A stretch of 64,000 nt of DNA from Flavilitoribacter sp020436695 (GTDB lineage: Bacteria; Bacteroidota; Bacteroidia; Chitinophagales; Saprospiraceae), in the NCBI GenBank assembly GCA_041392665.1, contig JAWKLQ010000020.1, positions 103,177 to 167,176 on the forward strand, given 5' to 3'. The translations under genes were made by a program, and so were the position numbers. Below the pieces are notes generated by a model. The model was not told where the DNA came from. It was given only the letters and a program-made list of their open reading frames with translations, and searched no databases. This document shows, piece by piece, positions 43,249 through 52,495 of the stretch. Position 1 is the stretch's first letter; each line of letters starts with the position of its first letter.

Positions 43249-46200
43249 ATGATGAAGCTCTCCGATCTGGTCATTGTGGAGATGGCGTGCAGATTTCCCG
43301 GAGCAAACACTCCCGATGGTTTTTGGCAGTGTCTGATCGAACAAACCGATGTATTTCAATCCGGGAACTACTCCAGGACTCAGATCGATATAGATGGGAA
43401 TATTCAGACAAAAACCAGATCCGAAGTATCGGATGTCTTTGCCTTTGATCCAACAGGTTTTTCATTGTCGGAAGAAGAATTACTATATACCGATCCTCAG
43501 CAGCGGTTGTTGCTGGAAATGGTAAGTCAAATATTCACAAACACCAATTTTACCAAAACAAACCGTCAACGGAATGTAGGCGTTTTTGTTGGGGTTGCTC
43601 ACAACTCCTATCTTGATACCGTTAATGCCCGCTTCTTTGAAGAGTCCTTCCTGGCAAGAATAGCGAAAGATGAACTGCTGTATGAGTTTTCCTTGGAGGA
43701 AAGACAAAAAATTGACGCCATCCTAAGGGCTCAATTATCATCGATGCCCCGTCAATCCAATATGATCGCCGGTAACCTGATGAATTTAATCCCCAACCGG
43801 ATATCCCATGAATTTAATTTGAAAGGTCCGTCAATGGCCATTGAGACCGCCTGTTCCTCTTCACTAGTGGCATTTCATGCCGCTTGCGAAAGCATTAGGA
43901 ACGGCGAGTGTGAGTCGGCGATTGCAGCCGGAGTACAGCTGAATTTGACCCCCATCGTCAATTACTACATGGAAGCGGCGGGGGCCGTTTCTGCCAAAGG
44001 ACGATTGACGGCTTTCGACGAAACGGCGGATGGAATTATATTGGGGGAGGGAGCAGGAGCAGTCTTGGTGAAAAAATATGAAGATGCCGTCGAAGCCGGT
44101 GACAATATTCTGTGTACGGTTAGGGCAAGTGGTGTGAATAATGACGGCCGGTCGATGGGCGTTTTAGCGCCTAACCTGAAAGGACAAATAGCATTGATCC
44201 GCGAGGTTTACCGGAAAAATGCCATCAATCCTCAGGATATTTATGCTATTGAAGCACATGGAACCGGAACCAAGATCGGAGATGCCGTTGAAATAAACAC
44301 CCTGAAATCGATCTTTGATAAAAGATCCCAGCCGTTATTCGTCACAGCTGTAAAATCGAACATCGGCCATTTATTGGGAGCCGCCGGAATTGCCAGTCTT
44401 ATCAAAACAGTGTTATGCCTTAATAAGAAAATGGTGCCCGCTAATATGGGATTGTCAAGTATACCGGCAAAGTGGGAACTGGAAAAATATCCGATAGATC
44501 TGATCAAAGAAAATAAGGTCATCGATGGAACAGCCCCGGTTTTAATCGGAATAAACTCCTTTGGCTTTGGGGGCACAAATTGCCACTGTGTATTGTCGGA
44601 TGAAAATATCAGGTCCGTTCGTACCGCTGTCTCGCAAAAACTAAATAAAAGAAGGTATCAATTTAATGCACCTCCATCAAAAGTCCTGATCTACAAGCCT
44701 ACTTATGTTCCCGTCAAACTTGAAAGTATTGGTAGTACAATGGCGGGTAATGGCGTGCTTATTACGGATGATCCGGAAAGCAGTTTGTTGCTGACTGCCA
44801 TCACCTGGCCCATCTTTACCGATGCCAATATTTCAGAATCTCAAATGAGGTCAGCGGATTCGGTTATTTTCCATTATCATCATTCCCTGAACGAGGCCGG
44901 ACAGATCGTAAAGCATGTACTGAAGATTAGACAGATAGCCAATACCCCGGGGATTAACCGTATTTCCCTTATTCTTGAAGGCATAGATGACACTGGTTTC
45001 GGGAAATTGCTATTCACATTATTCACCGGCCTCGGTCAGGAAATGGGCCATCTCAAATTTGGTATATTAACTGTAGACAGTGACTTCGATTCCCTGCAAA
45101 AAGCAGCGGAAATATTCAGGCAACCACCTGAGGGCATCATAACTATTAAGAAAGGGCAAACCGTAGCGCGGAATTACGAAAATATTGAACTTCCACATTC
45201 GCCATCAGATAACACCGATTCAGGCCACACCTTAATTGTCTCCGGTAGTTCGGGGATTGGTCTGGAATGTAGTGCCTACTTATCCGGTAAGGACGAAAAA
45301 GTGATCAGCATCGGCCGGCGATCCAAGCACGAAGTCCTAAAAATCTATGAGCAGAGAAAGATCAATCCGGCAAATATTGAATACTTCAGTGTCGACTTTC
45401 TCCAATGGAAGGAAGTACTGGAACTTGCCCGGCTGCTGAAAGAAAAAAAGATCAGCCTATCCACCTGCATTTTCACTTTGGGAGAGCCGGTAGTGCCCAG
45501 CTCGCTCGTTCAGCAGGAAGAAAAATACATCACCGGTCAGATCACCTCTAAAGTGGCCGGCATTGAGAACCTGCGAAAGCTGTTGACCCTGCTGGATCAG
45601 GACCCCGAAGTATTCCTGTTTTCTTCTACCAGTGCGGTTGTAGCATCAGAACAAAGAGGCATCCTGGATTACGCCATGGCCAATGCCTATCTGGAAGGAG
45701 TAGCGTGCGAATATGGTTACCGGGTGATCCACTGGGGGCCCTGGTACAACACGGGTCAGGCCAGGCAATCTCATCACGGGACCAATAGCATTACTACCGC
45801 TCTTGCATTGCAATGCTGGGAGTCCATCGCCGTATCGGATGAAAGATCTGTTTTAGTGCAAGCAGACCAATCGTATGCAAGTTCAGTAATAGTAGCCGAA
45901 GCATCTGAGAAAGAGCCTACTCATGCCATTCATCTTCATCACAAAAATGGATCATCACATGATCCCATTCGTATAGACAGAGAGAAACTGAAAGCATTTC
46001 TCGTTTCGGAACTCAATGCGTTGATCGGCGAGGAACTACAGTGGGATGAATTGGACACTCCCCTAGAAAATCTTGGCCTCGACTCCCTGGACGCGGTAGA
46101 TCTCGCCAGGAAGATGGAGACTGCATTCGGGATTAACCTGGAGGCTACGACTTTTTTTGAATACAACACCATCAATAAAATAATCAGCTTTCTTGGGGGG

Positions 46201-49200
46201 AAAGAGGCTTCGGAGCAATTCAAACTTCCGGCAAGTCAAAAAAACTTCCTGACCGCGCAATTGATCGAACCGGATAGCCCCAATAATATCCTGCTGCTGG
46301 TTAAATTCCGAGAAAATATTGAATCGATGAAACTGCAACAGGCTATTCGATCTGTCCTAAACTCAATAGGTGAATTAAAATTGAATTTTCACCTTGCTGT
46401 TGATCGGGAAGCCTATGGTGTACTACGGGAATTCAATTTCGACATTACGGTATCTCAGGGTTCCAACTACCGTGATTTTGTTGCTGCCTGCAAGAAAAAG
46501 ATCAATACCCTTTTCTCCCTGCAGGATGAACCTTTACTCCAAATATATTTGCAGGAATACCAAAATCAGGCAAATGCAATGCTGCTTCTGGCCCATCACA
46601 TCCTGCTCGACGGCTGGAGCCTGATAAAGTTGTTTGATGAAATATTTAATCGCTACAGAAATCCAGTATTGCCAGAAGAGGCACCAGTTACTTTTAAGCT
46701 TCCGGACTATATCGCTGTGGTGAAATACAACGGCGATCCGGAAAATAATTTGAACTACTGGCGGCAGACCCTGAAAGGTTACCGGGGACTTCAGCTGCCG
46801 CATGACGGCAGGAAGGATGGTGCGATAAAGATCATGCAAACTACGGTATGCGAAGCTGAATTACTTCAGCTGAAAAGCCTTGCGCAGGAAAACAATTGTT
46901 CACTTTTTGAGATCCTGTTGTCGATCTACTTCTTCACTATTCATCAGCTGGTAAAAGCGGATGACCTGATTATCGGTATTGCCAATGCCAATAGGAACAG
47001 ATCCGTACCAGGTGCTTTTGAGCAGATTGGATCTTTGGCCAATTCTATTCCCGTCAGAATAGATCTCAGCCGGGTGAGCACCGGCAGGGAATTGATAGCC
47101 ATGGTAAAAAGTGAATTAAAGGCAGCATTAAAACACGCTGCCATTGATAGTGCTTTGCTAAAGAATATTGCTGAGCTTGACCAGGCTGAAAATAATGCAA
47201 GATTATCTCCCTTTGGAATGAGCTACATAAACCTGGATAAGCGTTCCGTCTATAAAGATTACGTAGAGGAAGTATCCGCTCATACGACCTTGAGCTTCGT
47301 TGATCTCACCTTATTGTGTAGTCAATATTCGGATAAGCTGGAATTATCCTGGACGTATAATGAGGCCAGGTTTTCGGATCGAACGGCCGAGCGGTTTGTT
47401 CAGACATTCTCGGAAACGATGGCGGAGCTTATTGGTTTGAAATCGTTTCTGAAAATACAATCGAAGGATGAAATACACGAATTGCAAATGCCGTCGGTTG
47501 ATCTCTTCGCCGGTATTCCTTTAGTACATGATAAGGTATTTGCCGCCTGCCAAAAATATTCGAGCCGGGTAGCTATTGAACAAAAGGGTAGGAGCGTAAC
47601 CTATAATGACTTACTATCCTCTGTTGATGAGGCATCCCGATTGATCAGTCAATTACCTGCTTCTGTCCCCCTGGTGGGCATTCTCGGCTTTCCCGCTATT
47701 TCATCAACGATCTCCATTCTGAGTATCATGAGATCCGGAAGGGCCTATCTGCCGCTGGATCCATCCTGGCCGGCGGCAAGAATTGAGCTGTTATTGAAGG
47801 AAAGTGGAGCCAGAGCACTCTGCGTCGGCTCAGAACAGCTTGAGCTGATAGGAAAGCTGAACTTTTCATCGACCAGTATTCAGTATATTTTCCGGATTGA
47901 CCAGGGTGACTGCCAAATATTACAGGGAGATCTGCTTCATAATGACGATGATCCGGAAAACATGATCGTACGAATTGAAGAAGATGATCTGGCCTATGTG
48001 ATGTATACTTCGGGAACTACCGGGGTGCCTAAAGGGGTGATAGTCAGCCACCGATCACTTTCTATATTTCTCAACTGGTTGCAGGAAACTTTTGAGTTTA
48101 GTGAAAACGACCGCTTTCTGGCAACTTCTTCTCTTGGTTTTGGTGGTTCTCTCCGGCAATTGTTCTCTACGCTGTTGAGTGGCGGCACCTACATCCCCAT
48201 GGAACCTGGATTACTGCAGGATCCCGAACGGGCCATCCATTTCATTGTGGAACAAAAGATCACCATTATCAATACGGTCCCCTCGGTTTGGGAATCACTT
48301 GCTGACCGATGCCTGAAAGGGGGCGCGAAACCGGAACATTTGCGTTTGATGTTGATCGGTGGTGAAAAGATGCCGGTAGGAGGATTGAAGCATTGGCGGG
48401 AAGTGGGTACAAAGGCAAAGATCTACAACCTGTATGGATCTACTGAAACCGTCGTAAATGCCACTTATTTTGATACATCCGAATTTGAAACTGAGGGGGC
48501 AATACAGGTGCCCATCGGCCAGACACGCCGGGGTGTGGTCGTATTAATAGTCGATGAAAATGATCAGCTGTGTCCGGTTGGCAAAGTAGGGAGGATCATG
48601 GTAGGAGGTCCCGGAATATCCGCTGGCTATTTCAATGAGGTGGGCACTACGGAACAGAAGTATAGATATATCGGGCAGACCCGGTTTTATGATACGGGTG
48701 ATTTCGGTTATCAGGACCTGCACCACAACTACCACTTTGAGGGGCGGAAAGACAATCAGATCAAGATCTTCGGCAACCGGATCGATCCGGCAGAAATTGA
48801 AATTTGCATAACTCAGGTAGCTGGAATTAACAATGTCAAAGTGTTGGGAGTGGCGTTTGACCAAACGACCTATCTGGTAGCATTTATCATTACGGATAAG
48901 CCCTTAGAGGATATTACCGAACAGCTGAAGGAAATGGTAAAGCGGGAGCTTCCCGGATATATGACCCCTCACTATATTTTTAAAATTGAAAAGATCCCGC
49001 TGAATCAGGCGAAGAAAGTAGATTTCCGTGCACTGCATGAGCTGGCGATGAAGTATATCCATGATCGGATGGATACGACCAGTTCCGCTTCACTGGATGT
49101 GGAAGAGGTGGTCAGGGAAAAGTGGAACGAAATTTTTGATACCGATGACATCGGTATTGATGATGATTTTTTTGCAATCGGCGGAGACTCACTAAATGCC

Positions 49201-51735
49201 TATCTCCTGTCGGTACTGTTGCAGGATGCCTTGGGTGATACGGTTCCTCCGCATATGGTGTACCGGTATCCGACCATAAGATCGTTGAGCAGACAACTGA
49301 AAGAAAGACCGACCATGGAAATGGGGGAAGTCTATCGGGGTGATCATAATAAACTGACCAATTCGGAAAGAGGTTTTATGCTGGTACAAAAGATCAGCGG
49401 CAGAACTCCGGTCTGTTGCGCCAGGATCAGGATGATGGACCAACTGGATATCCGCTTATTTAAACAGGCCTTTAATCTGGTGATTGAAAAACACCCCATT
49501 TTAAGGTCCGTTTTTTTTCGTAAAGGAAGTGAAATATTGTTGGAAGCAGTATCTGTGCATGAATATGACATTGAGTACCAACAATACCGGGGAGATCAGC
49601 CTTTTGAGGATCATTTGATGGATAGGTTTGAACAAATGAAGCGGTCCGAATTCGCTCCTGACTCCTGGCCGTTGTTCAAGCTAACGATCCTGGAAGATCC
49701 TCAGGGAGAAAAACATCTTTTAGCGGCCATGCATCATTTGATCATCGATGCCTGGAGTCTGGAGATCCTGTTCAGTGAGATCAATACCCTTTACTACACT
49801 TTGCTCATTGATCAATCGACAAAAATAGCACCGCTGGATGCGATCTATCAGGAAGCCAGGCACCGCATCCATCAAAGAGAAAATACGGAACGGCCGGAAG
49901 CCGTAAAGTTTTGGGCAGACCAACTGAAAGATATCCCGTTTAAACCGGAGCGGATAGAAGAGGAGATGGCCATAAGAGATAAATTAACACTTAAGATCAA
50001 TACCGCAAAAACTGAACAGTTGAGGGTTATTGCGCAATCCAATCGTACTTCGCTGTTCATCGTCATATTGTGGATTTGGACTAAAACACTGGAAAAAACC
50101 AGTGAGGAAGACAGCTTTCTGATGGGCATATCTCAAAGTGGGAGAGAATTTTTAGGAAGAAATGGGGAAGAACTGATCGGCTGTTTTGCTACCGGCATAC
50201 CTTTTCCCTATAAAAGCAGCAGGGAAAAAGATCTTAGCTTTCATGATCAATTGAAGCAAATTGCCAAAGAACTTTCCAACTGTGTGGAACATAACCTGTA
50301 TTCTCTAAGAGCCCTGGCGGAGATCAATTCCGGTAATCCAGATGCAGGCCTATTGAACTTTGCATACTTTTTATCTTTCCTGGATCATCAGTCGATGAAG
50401 GCAGCGAATGATCGATCAATATTAGTAAGGGAAGAGATGGATCTGTACTTCCGGGCGGAAACGGGATCGGCAAAATTGATGGCCTCTATTTCGGCGGATA
50501 AAGACCTGGTGCTTCAACTGCTGGGGTACGGTTCCAATGAATTAAAAAAGCGTTGTCTGGAACAATTTGATCAGGTGGTTGACGATCTGTTGGATCAGAA
50601 TTTATCGCAGGCGGTTATCGATAGTGCATTAATCGCCTACCTGCCGACTAAAAGCAGGTTAAGTAATATTCCAAAGTTGCTGCTCAGCGAAATAGAGCGT
50701 TGTTTCTTCTCTTCGGGCTCTCCGCTTTTAGTTGAAAAAACGCAAACGAAATTTGGCACTTCCGGACTTATTGTACTGCCCATCTACGCCGATGATCTGA
50801 TGAATACGCCAAAAGATGAAATCAAAAAACTGACCCTGGAAGCCATTGCTTTAGCGTCCGGTTTAGGGGCAAAAGTCGTTTCGCTGGCCGGTAATCTGCC
50901 GACCTTGTTAAATTATGGCTATCAACTGAAAAATGAATTAGCAGCCATCAATACGGTGATTACCACCGGGCATGCAGCGACGGTAGTGGCAGTGGTCTTA
51001 AATACGCTGCAGGCTTTGCGGCAGACCCACTCGAGGTTCTGCGACAGTAGATTTGCTGTGGTGGGATTTGGCTCAATTGGAAGGGCCAGCCTTGAAATGC
51101 TGCTCCGGCTTGAAGGTGGTCCGGAAACTCTTTGCGTTTATGAGCTGGCCACCAAAGTAAGTTCTATTAAAAATGAGGTGCTCCGCATAGCAAAACAGTA
51201 CAATAGGGAAATAAGGATCATGGAGGTTGATGCCGGCAAAATGCCGGATTCCATCTATAAAAACGACCTCATTGTAGTGGCGGCTACCAGCCCGGAAATT
51301 CTCGATGTTTCAAAGATCAGACCCGGTACCATTGTTGTAGACGATAGTTTCCCCGGTGCAATGACTCAAAACGAGGCCATTGACCGGATGTCGAATACCG
51401 GAGACGTACTATTGATCGGGGGAGGAAGAATAGATTTTCCCAATGTGGAAACGGCCATCAGCAATCTTCAGCTAAACCAGGCTATTGAAACGAAATTGAT
51501 CAGTGTGTTGACCGGTTCCGGACTACCGGGTTGCCGGGCAGAGTCAATTTTGCTTTCGGCCGCTCCGGAATTACCGGCAACACTCGGGCTGGTGGATGTA
51601 AAAACTGTTGAAACATTTTATTCCTATTGTATCAAAAACGGCATTGGGGCTCAAAAACTTTCGATAGATCATTTTACTATCGGCAACAAAACCATCTCAA
51701 ATGTCGGCAGGATTAGAAAAAACGGATATGAATAA
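43249..51735 (+). CDS. Hybrid PKS-NRPS megasynthase (KS-KR-ACP-C-A-PCP-C-AAR-like reductase)
   Basis: This is a 2828-residue assembly-line enzyme. KS: residues ~7-450, active Cys202 (ETACSSSL), His337 and His374. No acyltransferase follows. KR: ~460-860 with GSSGIG (665-) and Y808/N812. ACP: Ser946 (GLDSLD). First condensation domain: ~985-1430, HHILLDG at 1116-1122. Adenylation domain: ~1440-1955 with A3 (YTSGTTG, 1586-1592), A5 (YGSTE) and Lys1923, but Gly1632 where GrsA has the Asp that binds the alpha-amino group. PCP: Ser1981 (GGDSL). Second condensation domain: ~2045-2460, HHLIIDA at 2162-2168. Final domain ~2471-2828: Rossmann GFGSIG 2606-2611 and Cys2762, resembling acyl-ACP reductase AAR. 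There is no thioesterase. It is translationally coupled to the SDR gene. A trans-acting acyltransferase and phosphopantetheinyl transferase must come from elsewhere. The product is unknown, predicted to be released as an aldehyde. Confidence 0.93.
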   Translation: MMKLSDLVIVEMACRFPGANTPDGFWQCLIEQTDVFQSGNYSRTQIDIDGNIQTKTRSEVSDVFAFDPTGFSLSEEELLYTDPQQRLLLEMVSQIFTNTNFTKTNRQRNVGVFVGVAHNSYLDTVNARFFEESFLARIAKDELLYEFSLEERQKIDAILRAQLSSMPRQSNMIAGNLMNLIPNRISHEFNLKGPSMAIETACSSSLVAFHAACESIRNGECESAIAAGVQLNLTPIVNYYMEAAGAVSAKGRLTAFDETADGIILGEGAGAVLVKKYEDAVEAGDNILCTVRASGVNNDGRSMGVLAPNLKGQIALIREVYRKNAINPQDIYAIEAHGTGTKIGDAVEINTLKSIFDKRSQPLFVTAVKSNIGHLLGAAGIASLIKTVLCLNKKMVPANMGLSSIPAKWELEKYPIDLIKENKVIDGTAPVLIGINSFGFGGTNCHCVLSDENIRSVRTAVSQKLNKRRYQFNAPPSKVLIYKPTYVPVKLESIGSTMAGNGVLITDDPESSLLLTAITWPIFTDANISESQMRSADSVIFHYHHSLNEAGQIVKHVLKIRQIANTPGINRISLILEGIDDTGFGKLLFTLFTGLGQEMGHLKFGILTVDSDFDSLQKAAEIFRQPPEGIITIKKGQTVARNYENIELPHSPSDNTDSGHTLIVSGSSGIGLECSAYLSGKDEKVISIGRRSKHEVLKIYEQRKINPANIEYFSVDFLQWKEVLELARLLKEKKISLSTCIFTLGEPVVPSSLVQQEEKYITGQITSKVAGIENLRKLLTLLDQDPEVFLFSSTSAVVASEQRGILDYAMANAYLEGVACEYGYRVIHWGPWYNTGQARQSHHGTNSITTALALQCWESIAVSDERSVLVQADQSYASSVIVAEASEKEPTHAIHLHHKNGSSHDPIRIDREKLKAFLVSELNALIGEELQWDELDTPLENLGLDSLDAVDLARKMETAFGINLEATTFFEYNTINKIISFLGGKEASEQFKLPASQKNFLTAQLIEPDSPNNILLLVKFRENIESMKLQQAIRSVLNSIGELKLNFHLAVDREAYGVLREFNFDITVSQGSNYRDFVAACKKKINTLFSLQDEPLLQIYLQEYQNQANAMLLLAHHILLDGWSLIKLFDEIFNRYRNPVLPEEAPVTFKLPDYIAVVKYNGDPENNLNYWRQTLKGYRGLQLPHDGRKDGAIKIMQTTVCEAELLQLKSLAQENNCSLFEILLSIYFFTIHQLVKADDLIIGIANANRNRSVPGAFEQIGSLANSIPVRIDLSRVSTGRELIAMVKSELKAALKHAAIDSALLKNIAELDQAENNARLSPFGMSYINLDKRSVYKDYVEEVSAHTTLSFVDLTLLCSQYSDKLELSWTYNEARFSDRTAERFVQTFSETMAELIGLKSFLKIQSKDEIHELQMPSVDLFAGIPLVHDKVFAACQKYSSRVAIEQKGRSVTYNDLLSSVDEASRLISQLPASVPLVGILGFPAISSTISILSIMRSGRAYLPLDPSWPAARIELLLKESGARALCVGSEQLELIGKLNFSSTSIQYIFRIDQGDCQILQGDLLHNDDDPENMIVRIEEDDLAYVMYTSGTTGVPKGVIVSHRSLSIFLNWLQETFEFSENDRFLATSSLGFGGSLRQLFSTLLSGGTYIPMEPGLLQDPERAIHFIVEQKITIINTVPSVWESLADRCLKGGAKPEHLRLMLIGGEKMPVGGLKHWREVGTKAKIYNLYGSTETVVNATYFDTSEFETEGAIQVPIGQTRRGVVVLIVDENDQLCPVGKVGRIMVGGPGISAGYFNEVGTTEQKYRYIGQTRFYDTGDFGYQDLHHNYHFEGRKDNQIKIFGNRIDPAEIEICITQVAGINNVKVLGVAFDQTTYLVAFIITDKPLEDITEQLKEMVKRELPGYMTPHYIFKIEKIPLNQAKKVDFRALHELAMKYIHDRMDTTSSASLDVEEVVREKWNEIFDTDDIGIDDDFFAIGGDSLNAYLLSVLLQDALGDTVPPHMVYRYPTIRSLSRQLKERPTMEMGEVYRGDHNKLTNSERGFMLVQKISGRTPVCCARIRMMDQLDIRLFKQAFNLVIEKHPILRSVFFRKGSEILLEAVSVHEYDIEYQQYRGDQPFEDHLMDRFEQMKRSEFAPDSWPLFKLTILEDPQGEKHLLAAMHHLIIDAWSLEILFSEINTLYYTLLIDQSTKIAPLDAIYQEARHRIHQRENTERPEAVKFWADQLKDIPFKPERIEEEMAIRDKLTLKINTAKTEQLRVIAQSNRTSLFIVILWIWTKTLEKTSEEDSFLMGISQSGREFLGRNGEELIGCFATGIPFPYKSSREKDLSFHDQLKQIAKELSNCVEHNLYSLRALAEINSGNPDAGLLNFAYFLSFLDHQSMKAANDRSILVREEMDLYFRAETGSAKLMASISADKDLVLQLLGYGSNELKKRCLEQFDQVVDDLLDQNLSQAVIDSALIAYLPTKSRLSNIPKLLLSEIERCFFSSGSPLLVEKTQTKFGTSGLIVLPIYADDLMNTPKDEIKKLTLEAIALASGLGAKVVSLAGNLPTLLNYGYQLKNELAAINTVITTGHAATVVAVVLNTLQALRQTHSRFCDSRFAVVGFGSIGRASLEMLLRLEGGPETLCVYELATKVSSIKNEVLRIAKQYNREIRIMEVDAGKMPDSIYKNDLIVVAATSPEILDVSKIRPGTIVVDDSFPGAMTQNEAIDRMSNTGDVLLIGGGRIDFPNVETAISNLQLNQAIETKLISVLTGSGLPGCRAESILLSAAPELPATLGLVDVKTVETFYSYCIKNGIGAQKLSIDHFTIGNKTISNVGRIRKNGYE

Positions 51736-52495
51736 AAACGTGCTGATCACCGGTGCGAACGGGGATATTGGGAGACAACTGGCACTCACATTTTCTGAAA
51801 ATGGATGGACCCCGATCGTATCGGGAATACAGGAACATGCTATTGACGGAAATCCGGATTACATAAAACTGGATGTGGCCAAAGAAGAGGACTGGGAGAA
51901 TGCTTTCGCCCTGATTGAGCAAAAATACGGGAGGTTGCAGGCACTGGTAAACAATGCAGGAATTGTGGGAACCCAACTCCAGGGTGGACTGGATATTGAA
52001 AATACCGGCCTTGAAGCCTGGCAGCAGATTCATGAGGTGAACCTTACCGGTACCTTTCTGGGCTGTAAATACGCGGTCAGGCACATGAAAAATAACGGAT
52101 CGGGCTCCATTGTCAACATGGGTTCCCGTTCGGGCATTTATCCCAGAGCCGAGAGAATAGCTTATGGTACCAGTAAAGCAGCCGTGCATCAATTGACCAA
52201 GATAGTGGCGATACACTGTGGAGAAAAGGGATACAACATACGCTGCAATGCCATTGCTGGTGCCACCATTAAAACAAAATTATGGGAGCCGGTTATTTCG
52301 AGATCTAACCTTCCGGAAAAGTTGGTTTACGAAAAGTTGTCTAAAGATATTCCGCTCGGCCGTTTCGGAGAATGCGAAGAAATAACGGAGGCGGTCTTAT
52401 TCCTGGCTTCCGACAGATCCAGTTATATCAATGGCATTACCCTGGTGATCGATGGTGGTTTTCTAGCTGCAAAAGGATATGAAACGCAACTATAG
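51728..52495 (+). CDS. SDR-family oxidoreductase of the PKS-NRPS operon
   Basis: This is a 255-residue short-chain dehydrogenase/reductase, starting at ATG 51728, which overlaps the megasynthase stop by 8 bp. It has the cofactor motif TGANGDIGR, the NNAGIV motif and the Ser-Tyr-Lys catalytic triad (NMGSRSG, then AYGTSKAA). The C-terminus (YINGITLVIDGGF) is the classical SDR ending. It may act on the released product (for example aldehyde to alcohol) or oxidise a hydroxyl set by the KR domain. The GH3 start overlaps its end by 17 bp. Confidence 0.9.
   Translation: MNKNVLITGANGDIGRQLALTFSENGWTPIVSGIQEHAIDGNPDYIKLDVAKEEDWENAFALIEQKYGRLQALVNNAGIVGTQLQGGLDIENTGLEAWQQIHEVNLTGTFLGCKYAVRHMKNNGSGSIVNMGSRSGIYPRAERIAYGTSKAAVHQLTKIVAIHCGEKGYNIRCNAIAGATIKTKLWEPVISRSNLPEKLVYEKLSKDIPLGRFGECEEITEAVLFLASDRSSYINGITLVIDGGFLAAKGYETQL

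Noticed and set aside
47482..49068. Adenylation domain as a free acyl-CoA ligase
   Set aside because: It is embedded between C and PCP domains with A3, A5, A7, A8 and A10 motifs in order, so it is an NRPS A domain despite the altered pocket residue.
50656..51732. Terminal domain read as a thioesterase or as a classical SDR-type (NAD_binding_4) NRPS reductase
   Set aside because: No GxSxG thioesterase elbow is present, and there is no SDR-type Tyr-xxx-Lys active site with TGxxGxxG; GFGSIG and the Cys2762 context fit AAR better.
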